Source: Stutzerimonas kunmingensis
GTDB taxonomy: Bacteria; Pseudomonadota; Gammaproteobacteria; Pseudomonadales; Pseudomonadaceae
Reading direction: 5' to 3'
Length of the DNA stretch: 64,000 nt
Assembly: GCF_900114065.1 (NCBI RefSeq)
Contig: NZ_FORS01000006.1
Span: 62,001 to 126,000 of the forward strand
Position numbers and translations under genes: made by a program. Every line of letters begins with the position of its first letter. Position 1 is the first letter of the stretch. Below are positions 48,088-57,166 of this stretch, piece by piece. The notes beneath the pieces are model-generated. The model was not told the origin of the DNA and did no database searches. It was given only the letters and a program-made list of their open reading frames with translations.

Positions 48088-49596
48088 ATGACCGCAACCG
48101 AAAACAGGAGCGGCACCGCTCCGCAAGCGAATCAGGACCTCATCTATCAGCTCGATGATCGCCCCGGCCCGCTACCCGCGACCTTCGCCGCCTTGCAGCA
48201 CGTGCTGGCCAGCTTCGTCGGTATCATCACCCCCACCCTGATCGTCGGCAGCGCGCTTGGCCTCGATCAATACGTCCCCTACCTCGTCAGCATGGCGCTG
48301 TTCGTCTCCGGTCTCGGCACCTTCGTCCAGGCCCGGCGCTTCGGTCCCATCGGCTCTGGACTGCTGTGCCTGCAGGGCACCAGCTTCGGCTTTCTCAGCG
48401 CCATCCTCAGCGCCGGTTTCATCGTCAAGGCGCGTGGCGGCACGCCGGAGGATATCCTCGCCACGCTGTTCGGCGTGAGTTTCTGCGCCGCGTTCGTCGA
48501 GATCGCCTTCAGCCAGTGCATCAACAAGCTGCGCCGGGTGATCACCCCGGTGGTCACCGGCACCATCATCTGCCTGATGGGCCTTTCGCTGATCAAGGTG
48601 GCGATGACCGATATCGCCGGCGGCTACGGCGCCGATGACCTCGGCGCCCTGCCCAACCTGGCGCTGGCCGGCCTGGTGATCGGCATCATCGTGGTGCTCA
48701 ACCGCTTTCCCTGGGCGATCCTGCGGCTGTCGGCGGTGATCATCGCGCTGACCGCGGGCTATCTGGTGGCCTGGTCCATGGGCAAGGTGGACTTCGCCGA
48801 GCTGGGCGAACTGCCGCTGCTCAGCGTGCCGCAACCTTTCCGTTTCGGTTTCGCCTTCGACTGGATGGCCTTTATCCCGATCGCGGTGATCTTCCTCATC
48901 ACACCGCTGGAAACCGCCGGCGACCTCACCGCCAACTCGATGATCTCGCGTCAGCCGGTGCGCGGGCCGGTGTATCTGCGGCGGATCAAATCGGGAATCC
49001 TCGCCGATGGCTGCAGCTCGGCGGTCGCCGCGGTGTTCAACAGCCTGCCGATGACCACCTTCAGCCAGAACAACGGCGTCATCCAGCTCACCGGCGTCGC
49101 CAGCCGCTACGTTGGCTACTACATCGCCGCGGTCCTGGTACTGCTGGGTCTGTTCCCCTTCGTCGGCGGTGTGCTGCAGCTGATGCCCAAGCCGGTGCTC
49201 GGCGGCGCCACGCTGATCATGTTCGGCACCGTGGCCATCGCCGGTATCAAGATCCTCGCCGAAGCCGGCCTGCATCGCCGCAACATGCTCATCGTGTCGA
49301 TTTCCCTGGGTCTCGGCCTGGGTGTCGCCGGCGTGCCGGAGGTGCTGAGCGCGATGCCCGAGGTGCTGAAGAACATCTTCGGTTCGCCGATCACCATCGG
49401 CGCCTTCAGCGCCATCCTGCTCAACCTGTTCCTGCCGCGCGAACCGAGCGAAGTCGATGTATTCGACCCCGAGGAGCTGGTCGAGGATGCCGTTGGCACC
49501 AATACGCTGTCGGTGAATATTCCGGACTACAAGCCGCACGACCGCCACGACCGCGACGTCATGCCACAGGCTGCCCGGGCCGATTCAACGGGCTGA
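48088..49596 (+). CDS. NCS2-family xanthine/urate-type permease
   Basis: A 502-residue symporter (from ATG 48088) of the COG2233 branch, distinct from the AzgA-type permease at 38611. Signatures: FAALQHVLASFVGIITPTLIVGSALG, the QGTSFGF segment, ITPVVTGTIICLMGLSLIKVA, and the substrate-site region FLITPLETAGDLTANSMIS with Glu, followed by NSLPMTTFSQNNGVIQLTGVASR, the NCS2 QNNGVI motif. Branch members carry xanthine, urate or uracil; the ureide genes nearby favour xanthine or urate. Starts at 48037 (GTG) and 48055 (ATG) are possible; ATG 48088 has an AGG at suitable distance. Confidence 0.9.
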   Translation: MTATENRSGTAPQANQDLIYQLDDRPGPLPATFAALQHVLASFVGIITPTLIVGSALGLDQYVPYLVSMALFVSGLGTFVQARRFGPIGSGLLCLQGTSFGFLSAILSAGFIVKARGGTPEDILATLFGVSFCAAFVEIAFSQCINKLRRVITPVVTGTIICLMGLSLIKVAMTDIAGGYGADDLGALPNLALAGLVIGIIVVLNRFPWAILRLSAVIIALTAGYLVAWSMGKVDFAELGELPLLSVPQPFRFGFAFDWMAFIPIAVIFLITPLETAGDLTANSMISRQPVRGPVYLRRIKSGILADGCSSAVAAVFNSLPMTTFSQNNGVIQLTGVASRYVGYYIAAVLVLLGLFPFVGGVLQLMPKPVLGGATLIMFGTVAIAGIKILAEAGLHRRNMLIVSISLGLGLGVAGVPEVLSAMPEVLKNIFGSPITIGAFSAILLNLFLPREPSEVDVFDPEELVEDAVGTNTLSVNIPDYKPHDRHDRDVMPQAARADSTG

Positions 49597-49695
49597 ACGA
49601 CACACACACCGCTTCCCGCCGTCTCGGCCTTCGCCCAGAATACGCGCCCGGTCGCGACGGCCTAGCCTATAAAAAAACACACAGGAACCACTTCC

Positions 49696-50520
49696 ATGCA
49701 ACTGAAGACTGCCCCGCTCTGCCTCGCCCTTACCGGCACACTGCTTGCGACACCGGCGCTGGCTGGCGATCTGATGCATTGGCAAAACAACAGCCTGACC
49801 TATCTTTACGGCCAGGATTACAAGGTCGACCCCGACACCCAGCAGACCGTCACCTTCGAGCATGCCAGCGGCTGGGCATGGGGCGACATGTTCTTCTTCG
49901 TCGACAACATCTGGTACAACGGCGTGAGCGGGAGCGACGGCCATACCTACTACGGCGAGTTCAGCCCACGCCTGTCGCTAAGCAAGATCAGCGGAAGCGA
50001 CCTGTCTTTCGGTGTGGTCAAGGACGTTCTGGTTGCCGCCACCTATGAGCGTGGTGAAAGCTCGGCCGAAGGCGTACCGAATCAGAACTACCTCTTGGGA
50101 CCGGGTTTCGATCTGGACCTGCCCGGCTTCGACCGTTTCGCACTGAACTTCTACTATCGCAAGCCCGACGGCTCCACCGGCCGCGCTTCCGGTCAGTGGC
50201 AGGTGACCCCCACCTGGGCGATGACTTTCCCGGTTGGCAAGTCGGACATCCTCTTCGACGGCTTTATCGATTGGGTCGTCAACGACGCCGGTTCCGAGTC
50301 GCGCGGAGACTTCCTGAAGAAGAACCTGCACATCGTGCCGCAGATCAAGTACGACCTCGGCAAGGCGTTGGACTACACCCCAGGCAAGCTGTACGTCGGT
50401 ATCGAGTACGACTATTGGTCCAACAAGTACGGCATCGAAGACGGCGGCTTCGTCAGCGAAAACTTCGTTGGCAAAACCGACCAGAACACCTTCAGCGCTA
50501 TCGTCAAAGCGCACTTCTGA
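49696..50520 (+). CDS. Tsx-like outer-membrane nucleoside channel
   Basis: A 274-residue protein: signal peptide of 23 residues (ending ALAGD), alternating beta-strand pattern and a C-terminal Phe typical of outer-membrane beta-barrels. HWQNNSLTYLYGQDYKVDPDTQQTVTFEHASGWAWGDMFFFVD identifies the Tsx/OmpK family of nucleoside-specific channels. It would bring nucleosides or bases across the outer membrane for the permeases encoded nearby. AGGAA precedes the ATG; a hairpin terminator follows. Confidence 0.9.
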   Translation: MQLKTAPLCLALTGTLLATPALAGDLMHWQNNSLTYLYGQDYKVDPDTQQTVTFEHASGWAWGDMFFFVDNIWYNGVSGSDGHTYYGEFSPRLSLSKISGSDLSFGVVKDVLVAATYERGESSAEGVPNQNYLLGPGFDLDLPGFDRFALNFYYRKPDGSTGRASGQWQVTPTWAMTFPVGKSDILFDGFIDWVVNDAGSESRGDFLKKNLHIVPQIKYDLGKALDYTPGKLYVGIEYDYWSNKYGIEDGGFVSENFVGKTDQNTFSAIVKAHF

Positions 50521-50528
50521 GTGCTATC

Positions 50529-50553
50529 GCGAAGGGGCTCCGGGCCCCTTCGC
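50529..50553 (+). terminator. Hairpin after the Tsx-like gene
   Basis: GCGAAGGGGC (50529-50538) pairs perfectly with GCCCCTTCGC (50544-50553). The following bases (CTCTCC) are a weak T-tract, so termination may be partial. Confidence 0.7.
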
Positions 50554-50645
50554 CTCTCCTCCGGCGCTTCGGTTGAGGGGCTTGCGACCAGGGTGCTAGC
50601 ATGCGGGCGCTTGTTCGTATCGCCGGCAGCCAGCGAAAGGCCCCC

Positions 50646-51269
50646 ATGTCCAGTATCCGTGAGCGCAACAAAGAGCTGATCCTCAAAGCCGCCAGCGAAG
50701 AATTCGCCGAAAAGGGCTTCGCCGCGACCAAGACCAGTGACATCGCCGCCCGCGCCGGGCTGCCCAAGCCCAACGTCTACTACTACTTCAAGTCCAAGGA
50801 AAATCTCTACCGCGAGGTGCTGGAGAGCATCGTCGAACCCTTGCTCGAAGCCTCGGCGCCGTTCAACCAGCCAGGCCATCCGGCCGAGGTCCTGCGCGCC
50901 TATATCCGCACCAAGATCAGGATTTCCCGCGACCACGCCTGCGCCTCGAAGGTGTTCGCCAACGAGATCATGCACGGCGCTCCGCACCTGTCACCGGAAC
51001 GCACTGCACAACTCAACGCCCAGGCGGCACACAACATCGCCTGCATCCAGCGCTGGATCGACGACGGCCTGATGGCGAAGGTCGATGCCAATCACCTGCT
51101 GTTCAGCATCTGGGCGGCGACCCAGACCTACGCCGATTTCGACTGGCAGATCAGCACCGTCACCGGCAAGAACCGCCTCGACGAAGCCGACTACGATGCG
51201 GCGGCGGACACCATCATTCGCCTGGTACTCAAGGGTTGCGAAATCGCCGAACCGGCTCAGGTTGACTGA
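50646..51269 (+). CDS. TetR-family regulator, RutR-like
   Basis: A 207-residue regulator. The N-terminal HTH reads SDIAARAGLPKPNVYYYFKSKENLYREVLE. The C-terminal domain (FANEIMHGAPHLSPE, LLFSIWAATQTYADFDWQI) matches the RutR type (TetR_C_3), which in E. coli binds uracil or thymine. Position next to purine uptake genes, and two TTGAC-N6-GTCA boxes at the xdhA promoter in this window, suggest that it represses XDH; this is inference. The start MSSIRERNKELILKAA at 50646 is preferred to a GTG/ATG further upstream. Confidence 0.88.
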   Translation: MSSIRERNKELILKAASEEFAEKGFAATKTSDIAARAGLPKPNVYYYFKSKENLYREVLESIVEPLLEASAPFNQPGHPAEVLRAYIRTKIRISRDHACASKVFANEIMHGAPHLSPERTAQLNAQAAHNIACIQRWIDDGLMAKVDANHLLFSIWAATQTYADFDWQISTVTGKNRLDEADYDAAADTIIRLVLKGCEIAEPAQVD

Positions 51270-51284
51270 CCGGCGGAAACGAAA

Positions 51285-51306
51285 AACGCCAGCATGCGCT
51301 GGCGTT
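51285..51306. terminator. Bidirectional terminator between converging genes
   Basis: AACGCCAGC (51285-51293) pairs with GCTGGCGTT (51298-51306) around ATGC; A and T runs lie on both sides, serving the TetR gene and the leftward DUF2383-type gene. Confidence 0.88.
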
Positions 51307-51334
51307 CTTCAAACCCTGACCGGCTGGCGAAGCA

Positions 51335-51787
51335 TCAGCTCCGGGCGCGAGCCGCGTCGCGTAAAGCCTTCACCTGATCATGGTTGCGTTGTACGCCCTG
51401 GTACTGACGTTCGACCACGATCCGCACTTCGGCTGGCAGGTCTTTTTCCAGCGCCTTGCGGTAGCTCTTAACCGCGACATCCTCACCACGCTCACACTCG
51501 TTGAGAATGGCCTCGTCGTCCTTGCCGGTGATCATCGACTTGAGGTCGACCCAGCGACGGTGCATGTCGGCAGCCACACTGGTGCTGGTCTCCGGATCGC
51601 CGCCCATGGAGCGAACCAGTTGCTGCAGCTCAGCGGCGGCCGTGGCGCAGTCGCGCGAACGCTGATTCATGGTGCTCTTGAGCTGCGGATCGCGCAGGTC
51701 TTCGGCGCATTCGAGGAAGCCCTTTTCGCCATCCTTGCTGGTTTCAATCAGGTCGTTGAGCACTGAAATCGTGTCTTTCGTATCCAT
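51335..51787 (-). CDS. PA2169-type four-helix-bundle protein (DUF2383)
   Basis: A 150-residue all-helical protein: MDTKDTISVLNDLIETSKDG, EKGFLECAEDLRDPQLKS, then WVDLKSMITGKDDEAILNEC and VRIVVERQYQGVQRNHDQVK. This is the ferritin-like DUF2383/PA2169 family, of unknown role, often induced under stress in Pseudomonas. Start ATG 51787 has a strong AGGAGG ribosome-binding site; no signal peptide. Confidence 0.9.
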   Translation of the reverse strand: MDTKDTISVLNDLIETSKDGEKGFLECAEDLRDPQLKSTMNQRSRDCATAAAELQQLVRSMGGDPETSTSVAADMHRRWVDLKSMITGKDDEAILNECERGEDVAVKSYRKALEKDLPAEVRIVVERQYQGVQRNHDQVKALRDAARARS

Positions 51788-51925
51788 CTTGTACCTCCTG
51801 ACAAGTCGACTCGGAAAGGGCCACATCGCTGCCGCCCGCGTTATAAAGTCGACTGCCCACGCACCACAAAGGTTCAGCGAAACCGCCCGAAGGCACTCTC
51901 TTGGCTCATCACCCGGCTACGCCGG

Positions 51926-53194
51926 CTATGCCTGTCGGCTCATGGCGAGCCCGTGATGCAATGGCATCGGCCGACCGAGCAGGTAGCCCTGTGCCTTGTT
52001 CACTTCAAGCCGCCGCAACATGGCCAGTTCCTCCTGGGTCTCAACCCCTTCGGCGACGACCTTGCAGCCGGTTTCCTCGGCGAAGCGGATCAACGCGGCG
52101 GCCAGCGCGCGGCAGCCGGTGTCGCTGTCGACATTGCGGATCAGGCTGCTGTCGAGCTTGATCACGTCCGGCTTGAGTTTGAGGATATGGCGGAAACTCG
52201 CGTAACCGGCGCCGGCATCGTCAACCGCCAGCCGTAGCCCCTTGCTGCGCAGTGGTTCGAGTGCCTCGGCCAGCTGCGAGTAGTCCTGTACCGATGCGTG
52301 TTCGGTCACCTCGAGCATCAGCCGCGCCAGCGGTTGATCGGCGAGCACCGTGTCAAGCGCGCCGGCGAGGATGGTTTCCGGCGAAACATTGAGCGACAGG
52401 TAGCTGTCTGCCGGCAGCTGATCGAAGTCGTGCAGGGCCGCCTCGATCAGGGCGACCTCCAGCTCCTGCTGCAAGCCGACCAGCCCGGCCTCGGCGAACC
52501 ACTTGTCCGGGGTTCGCTGCGGCTGCGCGCTGAATCGAGCCAGCGCCTCGTGGCCAACGATGCGGTTTTCCACCAGATGCACGATGGGTTGGTACACCAC
52601 CGAATACGCGCGTTGCTCGAGCACCGAGCGAATGCGCGTGAGCGTCTCGGCATAGCGGATCTCATTGAGCGCATGGCGTTCCAGCAATCTGCCGGCGAAG
52701 TCGGCGAACAGCCGCAGCGTATTCAGATCTCGCTCGTTGAGGCTGTTGTCCGGCGTGGTGCTGAAGCAACAGAAGGTGCCGTAGAGCCGGCCATCGCTGA
52801 AGCGCAGCGGAACACTGAGGTGCGCGCCGACCGGCAAGGCTTTGGTCACCGGCATGGCCAACGCCTCCGGTAGAGTCGCCGCGTCCTGAATCAGCTCGGG
52901 CAAGCGCCCGTCGAGCACGCGTTGACAGTAACTGTCGTCCAGAGGATCGCACGCCCCGACCTCGAGCTGCAGGGGTACGAAATTGCCGTCCAGGTAGCGA
53001 AAAATCCGGCTGCCGCCGCGAAACTCGCTGATAAACGCGACATCCATCCCCAGATGCGTGCGCACGGCATGCAGGGTTTCGACGAGCATCTCGCTCAATG
53101 AAAGGTTGGCGCTCTCCAGGCGACGCAGGATGGAGAGCGGATCATCGGCCATCCCGAATCGATCGACCTGATCCTGCTGTATGTCATCAGACAT
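51926..53194 (-). CDS. GAF-EAL cyclic-di-GMP phosphodiesterase
   Basis: A 422-residue cytosolic protein. Residues 20-175 form a GAF sensor domain (LSLSEMLVETLHAVRTHLGM, VGAHLSVPLRFSDGRLYGTF); residues about 185-415 form an EAL domain. The catalytic set looks intact: Glu in VGHEALARF, Asn in LSLNVSPE, Glu in LMLEVTEHAS, the Asp pair in LAVDDAGAGYAS, Lys in VIKLDSSLI, Glu in VAEGVETQEE, and Gln in KAQGYLLGRPM. It should degrade c-di-GMP in response to a small ligand bound by GAF. GGAGGG precedes the ATG. Confidence 0.92.
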   Translation of the reverse strand: MSDDIQQDQVDRFGMADDPLSILRRLESANLSLSEMLVETLHAVRTHLGMDVAFISEFRGGSRIFRYLDGNFVPLQLEVGACDPLDDSYCQRVLDGRLPELIQDAATLPEALAMPVTKALPVGAHLSVPLRFSDGRLYGTFCCFSTTPDNSLNERDLNTLRLFADFAGRLLERHALNEIRYAETLTRIRSVLEQRAYSVVYQPIVHLVENRIVGHEALARFSAQPQRTPDKWFAEAGLVGLQQELEVALIEAALHDFDQLPADSYLSLNVSPETILAGALDTVLADQPLARLMLEVTEHASVQDYSQLAEALEPLRSKGLRLAVDDAGAGYASFRHILKLKPDVIKLDSSLIRNVDSDTGCRALAAALIRFAEETGCKVVAEGVETQEELAMLRRLEVNKAQGYLLGRPMPLHHGLAMSRQA

Positions 53195-53402
53195 GGAGTC
53201 CCTCCCCGTTTGCTGGCTGCCATTGCTGCCGTATGAATACCGTCGACAGCGAGCCGCTGGAGCCCGCGATGTCGTTTGCCGACCAGTTGCCCGGATACTA
53301 GTCGCGACCGTCGATCTGCTGATGCCTCAGCGACGATTGGCACAAGGCCTTGTAGAACCGGCCGCGTCGCACGTTGCCGCATCGTTCGAGCACCGCCTGC
53401 CT

Positions 53403-54248
53403 CTAGCTCCTCGCCCCCGTCTTGCCACGCTTGTTCGACTTCGCCGGCTCAGCCGCCGCGCCCGCGTCACCTTTCAGGGTTATCCAGGTAGGCGCATGGT
53501 CACTGGCATGTTCCTGGTCGCGTACCCAGCGATCGACGCCGGCATCCTGCAGCCGCGGCGCAAGGTCCGGGCTAAGCAGCAGATGGTCGATGCGCAGCCC
53601 GGAGTTCTTCTGCCAGTGCTGGCGAAAGTAGTCCCAGAAGGTGTAGATGCGCTCGTCGGGGTACCTGGCGCGCAACGCGTCGGTCCAGCCCTGCGCCAGC
53701 AGGCGCTCGAAACATTCGCGGCTTTCCGGCTGCAGCAGCGCGTCCTTCTTCCAGGAGCGCGGGTTGTAGATGTCCTCGTCGGTGGGCACCACGTTGTAGT
53801 CGCCGGCCAGCACCACCGGGTGCCCGCTGGCGAGCAAGCCGGCAGCATGCTCGATGAAGCGCTCGAACCAGCTCAGCTTGTAATCGAATTTCGGCCCCGG
53901 CTGCGGGTTGCCGTTGGGCAGGTAGAGGCAGGCAACGATCACACCCTGCACGGCTGCTTCCAGGTAGCGGCTGTGGCTGTCATCCCGATCGCCCGGCAGA
54001 CCACGGCGGATCTCCAGCGGCTCGCAATCGCGGGCCAGAATCGCCACCCCGTTCCAGGATTTCTGCCCATGCCAGATGGCGCCATAGCCGGCCGCGCGGA
54101 TGTCATCGATGGGAAAATCAGCGTCCTGTGCCTTGAGTTCCTGCAGGCAGACCACATCGGGCTGCTCGCGCGCCAGCCATTCGAGCAGATTGCCCCGGCG
54201 AGCACGGATGCCATTGATGTTGTAGGTAGCGATTTTCAGACTATCCAC
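53403..54248 (-). CDS. xthA: Exodeoxyribonuclease III (xth)
   Basis: A 281-residue Mg2+ nuclease of the exonuclease III/AP-endonuclease family: LKIATYNINGIRARRGNLLEWLAR, CLQELKAQD with the catalytic Glu, VLAGDYNVVPTDEDIYNP with Asp/Asn, WDYFRQHWQKNSGLRIDHLLLSP and the final SDHAPTWITL with Asp-His. It acts in repair of abasic and 3'-blocked DNA ends. The start is unsure: LKIATYN is the usual beginning, so GTG 54248 was chosen; ATG 54281 is the next choice. The last 15 residues are a basic tail (KSNKRGKTGARS). Confidence 0.9.
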   Translation of the reverse strand: MDSLKIATYNINGIRARRGNLLEWLAREQPDVVCLQELKAQDADFPIDDIRAAGYGAIWHGQKSWNGVAILARDCEPLEIRRGLPGDRDDSHSRYLEAAVQGVIVACLYLPNGNPQPGPKFDYKLSWFERFIEHAAGLLASGHPVVLAGDYNVVPTDEDIYNPRSWKKDALLQPESRECFERLLAQGWTDALRARYPDERIYTFWDYFRQHWQKNSGLRIDHLLLSPDLAPRLQDAGVDRWVRDQEHASDHAPTWITLKGDAGAAAEPAKSNKRGKTGARS

Positions 54249-54331
54249 AAGCGCGTCTCTCACAGGCGGTTGTATCCACATTAGCTGTGACAGCGCGGTG
54301 CGGCTTCCCGATCCGGTGCCAATGATCGGAA

Positions 54332-55690
54332 TCAGGCCGGCGTTTCGGCAAAACGCAGGGTGAATTCGGTCACCCCGGCGTCGCTGCGAACACTCACCTC
54401 GCCGCCATGCAGCTGCATGATCGAGCGCACGATGGCCAACCCCAGGCCGCCGGTATCGCCCGGCTCGGCGCGCGATGGATCGCAGCGGTAGAAGCGATCG
54501 AACAGCCGCGGCAGATGCTCGGGCGGGATCGGAGGTCCCAGATTGATCACGCTGACCGACCGCCAACCTACTCCTGAGCCACTGACGATGCGCACCGGGC
54601 TGTCACTGGCGCCGTAGCGCAACGCATTGGCCAGCAGGTTCGCCAGCGCCCGGCGGATCATCTCAGGGTCACCGACCAGCTCACCCTCGGTTTCGTCGAG
54701 CAGCTGAATGCCGCGCTCTTCGGCGACGCCTTCGAAGTAGTCGCACAGCTGCTCGACCAGTGCCGGCAATGCAAAGCGCTGCCGCTCGATGGCCGCAGCC
54801 GGCTGCTCGGCACGGGCGAGGAACAGCATGCTGTCGATCATCCGCGCCAGACGCTCGTACTCTTCCTGGTTGGACACCAGCAGTGCGTGATAGGCCTCGG
54901 CATCGCGGTCCTTGTGCAACAGTTGCTGGGTCTGCCCCATGAGATTGCCGAGCGGCGTACGCATCTCGTGGGCAAGGTCTTCGCTGAAGCGTGACAGCCG
55001 CGCGAAGCCCTGTTCCAAGCGATTGAGCATCTGGTTCAGCGCCCCACGCAGCGGCTCCAGTTCGCTCGGCATCGCCGATTCGTCCAGGCGCAGGTGCAGG
55101 TGCTGCACGTCGATCGCCAAGGCCTGTCGGGTCAGGTGACGCACCGGACGCAAGGCGCGCCGACTGATCAGCCAGCCAAGCACTGACGCCAGCAGCGCGC
55201 CGAGGCTCAACGCCCACCACAGTTTTACGCGATAAGCGGCGAGCATCTGCTCACGCTCAGCGAGCATGCGCCCGGCGACCAGGGTCAGGCCCGCCTCGCC
55301 CGGCAGGCGCCGCCAGGCCAGCCGCGCGCCATCTGTATCTATCAGCTCCGCTGCGGCGCTGGCCGGCAATGTCGGAATGGACAGCCGCGCCGGGTTGATC
55401 TCGATCAGCGCGCGCCCCTGAGCATCGAGCAGCCAGAGCAGGCTGTCGCGATTACCCAGCATGTTCTCGTACAGCTGCGGACGTTGCCGTAGCGCCTCGA
55501 TGCTGGCGCTGTCGTCCAGCAGCGCCTGCATGCGCTCCAGTCGACCGAGCAGTGCCTGATCGTCACGCCAACCTATTTCCCGCTCCAGCGAGCGGTACAG
55601 ATACAGGCCGATGCTGCCCAGCAGCACGCTCGCCACCAGGGCGAAGGCCAGCGCCAGGCGCAGGCTGATTGAACGCGGCAACAGGCTCAC
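54332..55690 (-). CDS. Sensor histidine kinase of a CusS/HprS-like two-component system
   Basis: A 452-residue inner-membrane kinase: membrane helices at about residues 10-31 and 156-176, a periplasmic domain of about 125 residues between them, HAMP, then HisKA with phosphorylated His241 ([15 protein letters not shown]), and HATPase with [10 protein letters not shown] and [15 protein letters not shown]. The periplasmic domain has no Cys, and the second membrane helix has none either. Its start overlaps the regulator's stop (ATGA). With the divergent periplasmic HIU hydrolase gene, the arrangement resembles E. coli hprRS-hiuH; the signal sensed here is inferred only. Confidence 0.92.
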   Translation of the reverse strand: MSLLPRSISLRLALAFALVASVLLGSIGLYLYRSLEREIGWRDDQALLGRLERMQALLDDSASIEALRQRPQLYENMLGNRDSLLWLLDAQGRALIEINPARLSIPTLPASAAAELIDTDGARLAWRRLPGEAGLTLVAGRMLAEREQMLAAYRVKLWWALSLGALLASVLGWLISRRALRPVRHLTRQALAIDVQHLHLRLDESAMPSELEPLRGALNQMLNRLEQGFARLSRFSEDLAHEMRTPLGNLMGQTQQLLHKDRDAEAYHALLVSNQEEYERLARMIDSMLFLARAEQPAAAIERQRFALPALVEQLCDYFEGVAEERGIQLLDETEGELVGDPEMIRRALANLLANALRYGASDSPVRIVSGSGVGWRSVSVINLGPPIPPEHLPRLFDRFYRCDPSRAEPGDTGGLGLAIVRSIMQLHGGEVSVRSDAGVTEFTLRFAETPA

Positions 55691-56361
55691 GTGGCGGCTT
55701 CCAGCACATAGCCCATGCCGCGCACGGTGTGGATGAGCTTGAGCGTATAGGGATCGTCGACCTTGGCGCGCAGGCGGCGGATCGCCACGTCGACCACATT
55801 GGTGTCGCTGTCGAAGTTCATCTGCCAGACCTGCGAGGCGATCTGCGCACGCGAGAGCACCTCGCCTTGGCGCAGCAGCAACAGGTGCAGCAAGGCGAAC
55901 TCCTTGTTGGTCAGGCTGATGCGTTCGCCCTGGCGACTGACGCGACGGCGCAACAGGTCCAGCTCAAGATCAGCAACCTGAAAGCGCTCGACTTCCCGCG
56001 GCGGCCCGCGCCGCAGCAGGGTGCGTACCCGCGCCAGCAGCTCGGCGTAGGAGAACGGCTTGACCAGATAGTCGTCTGCGCCCAGCTCCAACCCGCGCAC
56101 ACGGTCTTCCACCGCATCGCGCGCGGTGAGGAACAGCACCGGCGTATGCGCCGAGCGCCTGCGCACCACCTGTACCAGCTCCCAGCCGTCGAGCCCCGGC
56201 AGCATGACGTCGAGGATCACCAGGTCGAAGGTCTCCTCCTCGATCAGGTATTTGCCATCGACGCCGTTGCGCGCGACCTCCACACGGTAGCCGGACTCCT
56301 CCAAACCACGCTTGAGGTAATCGGCCGTCTTGGCCTCGTCCTCCACCACCAGAATTCGCAT
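55687..56361 (-). CDS. OmpR/PhoB-type response regulator, HprR/CusR-like
   Basis: A 224-residue regulator. Receiver domain residues 1-115: acidic pocket VVEDEA, phosphorylated Asp51 ([20 protein letters not shown]), Thr in [10 protein letters not shown] and Lys in [22 protein letters not shown]-terminal winged helix: [25 protein letters not shown] and [17 protein letters not shown], ending [18 protein letters not shown] before the ATG. It overlaps the kinase gene by four bases. A palindrome matching the HprR/CusR type lies at 56557-56574 in front of the divergent operon. Confidence 0.94.
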   Translation of the reverse strand: MRILVVEDEAKTADYLKRGLEESGYRVEVARNGVDGKYLIEEETFDLVILDVMLPGLDGWELVQVVRRRSAHTPVLFLTARDAVEDRVRGLELGADDYLVKPFSYAELLARVRTLLRRGPPREVERFQVADLELDLLRRRVSRQGERISLTNKEFALLHLLLLRQGEVLSRAQIASQVWQMNFDSDTNVVDVAIRRLRAKVDDPYTLKLIHTVRGMGYVLEAAT

Positions 56362-56393
56362 CGGATCACCTCGCTGAATGTGCGCCGCAGGTC

Positions 56394-56521
56394 GTTGAAG
56401 AACGTCAGCGAGGCAGCCAGCGCAAGGCGAAAACAGGCGAAAAAGCGCAGTTTACAAGTGGTAAATGAGCATTTTGAGCCTGTTTTCAACGCAGCGATGG
56501 CAACGCAGGTAGTTCTTCAAC
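56394..56521. repeat. 128-bp palindromic element between the regulator and the GlcG-type gene
   Basis: The outer arms GTTGAAGAAC (56394-56403) and GTTCTTCAAC (56512-56521) are exact complements, as are inner arms GAAAACAGGC (56429-56438) and GCCTGTTTTC (56478-56487). The centre holds TTTAC-AAGTG-GTAAA (56451-56465). This looks like a miniature mobile or structural repeat inserted in the divergent promoter region rather than an operator. Confidence 0.75.
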
Positions 56522-56556
56522 TGCCTGCTAGGTTATGGCGCCGCCGCACTGCGAGC

Positions 56557-56574
56557 CATTACAAAAGCGTAATG
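56557..56574. promoter_or_regulatory. CATTAC-N6-GTAATG palindrome, candidate HprR/CusR-type box
   Basis: The 18 bases CATTACAAAAGCGTAATG form an inverted repeat with 6-bp arms. They lie 73 bp upstream of the GlcG-type start and in the gap shared with the regulator gene. From memory, E. coli HprR and CusR recognise CATTACAAAATTGTAATG-like sites, which differs here at two central positions. Confidence 0.55.
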
Positions 56575-56646
56575 CGCAGGCAACGGTTCTGACGGGCAGG
56601 CATCGGCACCATGCACCCCGAAGCTCAGCCACCCAAGGAAACCGAT

Positions 56647-57150
56647 ATGCGTACCGCAGCCACACTGTCATTGCTGACGCTGGCATTACTTACCCCGGCC
56701 CTAAGCGCCAACGCCGCCACGCCGGCACCGATCACTCAACAGAACGTCTCGCTGGCCCTGGCCGATGGCCTGATCCAGGCCACGCTGGACCAGTGCCACG
56801 CGGAAAACCGCACGGCGGTGGTCGCTGTGGTCGATCGCGGCGGCAATCTGGTTGCCCTGCGCCGGGACGACAACGTCGGCCCGCACAACACCCTCGCCGC
56901 CCAGCGCAAGGCCTACACCGCGCTGTCGAGCAAGACCCCGACCCGTCTGTTCGCCGAGCGCGCCGCCGCTACGCCGGACGCCGCCAACCTCAACACGCTG
57001 GATGAGCTGTTGCTGCTCGGCGGTGGCGTGCCGCTGAAGGTCGGCGACGAGGTGATTGGTGCCATCGGCGTGGCCGGTGCCGGCGGTGCCAAGAACGACG
57101 AGGCCTGCGCCATGGCCGCCATCGAAAAACTGCTGCCCTCCTCCCACTGA
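56647..57150 (+). CDS. Secreted GlcG/HbpS-family protein
   Basis: A 167-residue protein with a signal peptide (MRTAATLSLLTLALLTPALS, cleavage near ANA) followed by a single GlcG/HbpS (DUF336) domain: VVAVVDRGGNLVALRRDDNV, AQRKAYTALSSKTPTRLF and GGGVPLKVGDEVIGAIGVAGA. Some secreted members bind haem or interact with redox-sensing kinases (HbpS in Streptomyces). It is the first gene of an operon with the periplasmic HIU hydrolase (16 bp gap) and faces a two-component system, so an oxidative-stress link is plausible. AAGGAAA precedes the ATG. Confidence 0.88.
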   Translation: MRTAATLSLLTLALLTPALSANAATPAPITQQNVSLALADGLIQATLDQCHAENRTAVVAVVDRGGNLVALRRDDNVGPHNTLAAQRKAYTALSSKTPTRLFAERAAATPDAANLNTLDELLLLGGGVPLKVGDEVIGAIGVAGAGGAKNDEACAMAAIEKLLPSSH

Positions 57151-57166
57151 AGAAAAGGAAAACCCC

